Shown one piece after another: positions 59,030 to 64,000 of a DNA stretch of 64,000 nucleotides. The translations under genes and the position numbers were made by a program. The DNA lies in assembly GCA_021234155.1 (NCBI GenBank), contig JAJEKV010000078.1, positions 4,313,225 through 4,377,224 of the forward strand. The letters are read 5' to 3'. The DNA comes from Isoetes taiwanensis. Its lineage: Eukaryota > Streptophyta > Lycopodiopsida > Isoetales > Isoetaceae. Every line of letters begins with the position of its first letter. Position 1 is the stretch's first letter. Below the pieces are notes generated by a model. The model was given only the letters and a program-made list of their open reading frames with translations, was not told where the DNA came from and searched no databases.

Positions 59030-61000
59030 ACAGCTGAGTACGCACATCCATCACTTCCTGAAGGTTAGGATCCTTGAAACCGCATTGAAGCCATTCCAGC
59101 ATCACATGCAATGGCTGGTTGGCCTGGATCAACTCAGCATTGGTGTCCGAATTTGGTCAAATGTTTGACAGCTCTAGAGAGTGTGGCACTCACCCTCAAT
59201 AACTTCCAATTGGCAGTACTGATAAAGTCTCTCCTGGCGTCCCTCTCCAACATCAAGATAGTGTTGCATCTTCCTTAGGGGTAAAAAAGCCAAGTACATC
59301 GCAGACCATCAGGGGGAAATGCTCTCTCTCATGGACCATCATCCCAAGACTTTCTGACGAAGAGTGCTAAGAAAGCCTACGCAGCCTACAGGCAATATCA
59401 CTTTCGAGAAATGGGTGCAATACTTGCACCAGCTCCATGATCCTCTGGTGGGTCGAGCAACAACACCCCCACAGATAGGCCAAGTGCTAGAAATCACAGA
59501 GGCCGACGTCATATAGAGCTTACAACATCTTGCCAATGGGAGAGACTAGACTTGGATGGCATGCAGACAAAGTTGCTCAAATGGGCAGAGACACCAGTAT
59601 TGCCAATCATAACTGCATTGTTCAATAGAGCATCACAAGAAGGCTTTTCCCCATAGTCCACTAGCAGGGCTGTTCCCATCTACAAAGCAGATGATCCACA
59701 CTACCTGGCCAATTACAGAACAATCATGGTCTGTTCATTGTTTGCAAAATTGATGGCCGACATTATCAAACAGCAGTTGACAAGGTGGGCAGAGGCGGCA
59801 GAGATGCAGAGGCTCATGCAAGCAGGATTCAAGCCCTGACACTCAACTATTGACCATATTTTCACACTGCGAACTTTAGTGGAAGATAGCAGGAATGACT
59901 GGTGGGAACTGTATTGCTGCTTCATCGACTCTGCCAAGGCTTTTGGCACTATGCTTCAGGAAAAGTAGTGTGAAAGATCACGACAGTTGGAGTTCCCTAT
60001 GGATCTACAAAATGCGATATACATGTTGTATGAGACATGCTCAGGCTGGCTGCCATTGTCAGCCCAACTATTCAGCAGTAGTATTGGGATCTATTAGATA
60101 TGCCCTCTCTCTTCCACACAGTTGGGTCTTTATATTGATCACTTGAAAAGTTGGCTTGTAGAGAATGGAGGGATGGGGCTCAACTTCTGCACCAGATCAC
60201 TAGGCAATTGATATATACTGACGTTCGAAAGATATATAGTGCCGTCTGGGTGCCCTGGACACCTTTTGCTAGGTCAATAACATGCATGTCAATCTAACTA
60301 AGACTAAGATGATGTTCGTCTCATCCTCACATTAGGGTAGGCCTCCCTCATTTACTTATCGGGGACAAAATATGGAGGTAACACCCACCTACAAGTACTC
60401 GCGAGTGCAGTTCCCTTTTACTATATGCACTGGGACACTTCCATCCGGCTAGAATGTAGAACAACAACTACAAAATGGAGCTATATGACTAGGCCCATTA
60501 GTTGCACTTATTCAAGGTCCCATTTTTCTATATAGAATTGAAGTTTGGGGCCCGGTAGTATCTTTGGCCACCTAAAATGAATGTGGAGCATGTGCAAAAA
60601 GCCTTCCTAGCTCGGGCACTTGGGGTAAAGTCCACAGTCCCATATTAGACTCTTTTGCAGGAGACATGCTTCTTGCCTCTTCAGAGGGCGGCCCTCGATT
60701 GCTATATTATATACTTTCAGATAATGGTCAGTATGGACAATGCTCATCTCCCCAACCTGACTTATACGGTGGCAATGGGTCCATAACTCCTCGAAGCTCA
60801 GTGGCTAGCCCGATGGAATGTGCAAGAGCACAGGTGCATACAAGTGCAAACAGAAGTGGATCGCCATAACTTGGGGCATTACCTTGATGTTTGCTTCCTC
60901 AACAAGCTTTGGGATGCCAGCTCTCTGGAACAGGTCAAGACAACCTCATAGTTGCACTGGGTCCATAATGCTGGGACAGCCGGTAATCACTTCAGCACTG
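59030..61000 (+). mobile_element. LINE relic B with reverse transcriptase remnant
   Basis: Readable ORF2 pieces, in order: KSAKKAYAAYRQYHFREMGA (59350-59420), LDGMQTKLLKWAETPVLPII and ASQEGFSP (59550-59650), NYRTIMVCSLFAKLMADIIK (59713-59772), MQAGFKP, HSTIDHIFTLRTLVEDSRN (59840-59900), LYCCFIDSAKAFGTM (59910-59955), TQLGLYIDHLKSWLVENGGM (60118-60175), and after decay VQKAFLARALGVKS with LLQETCFLPLQRAAL (60595-60700). These follow non-LTR reverse transcriptase blocks; the FADD-type catalytic block has decayed beyond clear reading. Many stops and shifts make it inactive. Confidence 0.85.
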
Positions 61001-64000
61001 CTCCCCGAAGTCTGCAGCAAGAGGTCATTCATGTATATAAAAAGATTCAACATAGACAAATTACAAATCCCCTTGCTAAAATCATAGAAAATACTTGAAG
61101 ATGCTTCTTACCCGTATTGCCACTAAAATAATTGGTGCCCAAATTGCTAGTTAGATCTTCTTCTTCTGTAATATGTGTAAGACCTTAATATTGTTCTTTT
61201 GGAGCCATGACATTCATTTCATACATTAAGATAAAGCTGCAAAGTGGAGAAATGATATTGGGGGATCTTGACCATCCAAGAGCCCACAAAACATTCGTGA
61301 CAAAGGCTATAACATAACATGCAAATCACTGCGCAATGATGCTGTGGCAGAGCCATTGACATGCCAGAAAGAGAGGAAACCAAATCCTACTCAAGAAATA
61401 ACCATATGCATTTAAGTCCGGATCCAGACCATTGACACAGTGTGAGCATCATCAATGAGCCTCTGTGCAAGTTTATTGCTTTTAGTTCTTGTGTGTTTTA
61501 ATAGCCCATTATGAAGAGGATGGAAAAGGGATGACGGTACAATTAAAATGTTCAAAGAAGGCTCCTAAGGTAAATCAGAAATGTTTTGTAGAGATCACGC
61601 AAGCGCGCACATTGTTTTACTTGGTTAGAAGATTAGATGTTCAGTTTGCAGGGTATGTGTAGGGAAAGGAAATGTTAATTCCCAAGCACCACGTTGTATT
61701 ATTAGTTCCAGAAAACACATGGTAAGAATAATTGTACTTGAGCTTATTGTAGGATAACAATCTGGTCATTGAACTATAAAGCCCTTTTTGCACCGTAAAA
61801 CAACTAGAAGTGACAATGCAATGAAAGAAACATTATATGTACACCTTTTAAATAGTAACACAGGCTGACTGGCATAAGAGGCTCCTAAGGAAAAAACGTT
61901 GGTAGGACATGTAAGTAGATATGATAAGGAAGAGGAAGGTTAAAGCCATAATTATGCCAACATAACATAATCATTCCCCATCCATTCCAGCACATTCATT
62001 TTACAGCAGAATTATTCTTTAGATATATGCATTGCCTTGCTTAAAAGAGCTCTAAATGTTTTCTAGATTAGAGAGTGTCAGGCAAGCAAATACCTAATTA
62101 AGTATCATAAATTTAGGTCAACTATAGATCAGACTAAATGTCTTATTAATGGTCTAGAGAGAGTAACTATGGATTATGCTAAATTCCTTATCAATAGTTG
62201 CCATATGAAGCTTTCTTTGTTGGTCTGCTCGCCCAGCTCCATCTAAGTTTGAACTTCTCAAACAAAAGTTCCTAAGCATTGAAATCGTATAGTGAAAAGA
62301 AACTGTACCTTTTCTGACCTTTCCTTCTCTGCCGCGTGACTACAAGCAGCTCATGTGTCACGGTCTGATGGTGTGCCACGATCCTTAAGCAACTAATTGA
62401 TGAAGATGGCTCCGCTCTAATTCTGCAAAACAGAAAGCTGCTTAAATATACAACAAAAATTTGAACTTTAACCTCCAGCTGTTGTCCATACATATCTCCA
62501 ATATGCTTCATTATCTGTGTTGGCCATAATAAAATAAGCAACCTATAATATAAATTGTATTATGTAGAGGAGAGAAACACACAATCCATGTGCAAAATTA
62601 AAAATATAAATAAATATCTGACTAGGATGGATGAACATCAGTATAAGGGGATTTAGCTTTGCATCTTCTAAAACATAGTAATGGGCTGAGCCAAACTTCA
62701 CCAGGCCTGAGAGATTTACCTTAAGCTTACCTGTCTCTGAAGCTACCATTGGTCTAGTATTTGATAGGTGCTACGTTAAATAAATCGCATTCAACTGAAA
62801 CCACATAGCCTGCAACAAAATCAATTTCAAATGTATTAGAATTAAGTTATCAAATGTATGAGAGGCTGCTTCGAAAAGAAAAGGGGTCAATAGTTTTTGG
62901 GCTGTATCTATTCTGACCCGAATGTCTCTAGTGTTTCTTAAGACCAACACAAACGCCTTTATAACCTGCAATGCTTGTAGGCATAGCTCAAATGAACTAA
63001 CTACATCACACACTGCTTAAGGATTAGATAATGAAAGAGAATGCATCTGAATATAAAGTCTATATCTTTTGTAGACTGAGAGCCAATAAAAATACCACCA
63101 AAACGATATCTAGAGACTCTTTGGTGCCATCCACCCAATTCTTCAATGCAATCTATCTCCTCAACCACACACCAAAATGCCCAAAAACCTTATGTCATCA
63201 CAACAAAGCTATCACAAACCGGCCGAACGTCTGGAACACTCAAACTCGCACTCACTTAGAAAAGCACAATCCTGCTTACATGGTTCCCTTTCCACAACCA
63301 CGTCTTTCCATATGCCCACCCGCATTTAACACTGCCTACTCCGACTGCCATAACTAAAAGTTGAAGATCGGAATCCATTGACATCCAGTTTGCTCAGATA
63401 CAATGCATAGCAAATTCCACGAATCTCTCATTTTTCGTCTGTTGTTCCCCTAATGTCCAACTTCGACTTGGACGATGTAGATGAAAAGTTCCAAATTTCC
63501 ATCGACTTTCAACGGCCAGTATTTAAAGCCCTCCTTTTTACACATTCCTTGCACCCCCTATCCACAATGGACTGCCAAGATTCACTCTCCTCTTTTCATC
63601 CAACAGTTCACTGCCATGACTTATGACCCCATCTATGGCTAACCATCCGCATCAAACCCTATATGCATGGCTCCCCCATGAGTTGTCATCATCTGCCTCG
63701 ATATTTCACCTGACGGTGGGGATTTAAGAGCTAATCCATGGGCATACATGCATGGGGTGGGGATGGGGGCATGAGAAACCCCCCTCATCCTAATACCCTT
63801 ATGAATGTTAGGATAATATACTAGGATGGCCTTCTTTTATCACCCTACCATGCTTTTACCCCATCATCATATATGAAGCACATGGAAGGAAAAAAGAGGA
63901 AAAGCACGTGGGACGAATTGGTGGTTGGAGGAGAATGTAGGTGCAACCTAGGAAAACGTTTCATATTTGGTGCGTGAATATGAACCACTAGTTTGTATAA
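61001..64000. other. Spacer with unrecognised minus-strand exon-like frames
   Basis: Minus frames at 62272-62541 (THELLVVTRQRRKGQKR after a TTTTGCAG acceptor), 62543-62749 (GKLKVNLSGLVKFGSAHYYV) and 62771-63013 (RIDTAQKLLTPFLFEAASHT) have protein-like stretches and plausible splice sites. They could be exons of one gene running leftward or decayed fragments, but no family was recognised. The rest is AT-rich, with CATGCATG and CCCATG-rich DNA near 63720-63780. Confidence 0.35.

Overview
The window looks like nuclear DNA of a land plant. It has plant-type multi-exon genes with GT-AG introns, AT-rich spacers, MITEs, LINE and Copia remnants, and plant gene families such as a 13-exon GH1 beta-glucosidase, Mediator MED7, an ER-type Ca-ATPase and an organellar-type gyrase B. 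The high load of decayed transposons and DUF7869-type transposase relics would suit a seed-free plant (fern, lycophyte or bryophyte). That is inference; the species cannot be read from the sequence. No plastid or mitochondrial insert was recognised.

Only three genes look intact. MED7 (12.9-14.7 kb, minus, five exons) and a small single-pass membrane protein (14.9-15.8 kb, plus, two exons) are divergent and share a 142-bp spacer. A GH1 beta-glucosidase (53.5-56.0 kb, plus, thirteen exons) keeps both catalytic glutamate motifs.

Most of the rest is a graveyard of gene pieces and mobile DNA. At 0-12.9 kb there is a degenerate AGATTC-type minisatellite, an F-box/MYND protein fragment, long T-rich repeats and the C-terminal exons of an ACAD10/11 (IBR3)-like acyl-CoA dehydrogenase broken by a 70-bp tandem duplication. 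At 16-21.5 kb there are MITEs and low-complexity DNA. At 21.9-31.3 kb pieces of unrelated genes lie on the minus strand, still with introns and splice sites: gyrase B TOPRIM exons, a class I histone deacetylase, an ER-type Ca-ATPase, a second copy of the deacetylase exon fused to the ATPase piece, and one kinase exon. This looks like DNA-level capture or shuffling of gene fragments.

The most unusual region is 32.4-40.4 kb. Near-palindromes of the form CACGCCWGGCGTG occur about 18 times there, and I saw none elsewhere. They lie mostly in introns and spacers around a decayed minus-strand gene whose protein has a ParB/sulfiredoxin-like segment and a possible DNA-methyltransferase-like region. 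A ParB-like protein next to many copies of one palindrome recalls a ParB-parS pair and may be a self-recognition module of an undescribed mobile element. Next to it (40.7-43.6 kb) lies a decayed DUF7869-type transposase gene.

At 44-64 kb there are two LINE relics of one family, a Copia start with its primer-binding site, a tRNA-derived SINE, the beta-glucosidase gene and long stretches without recognisable genes.
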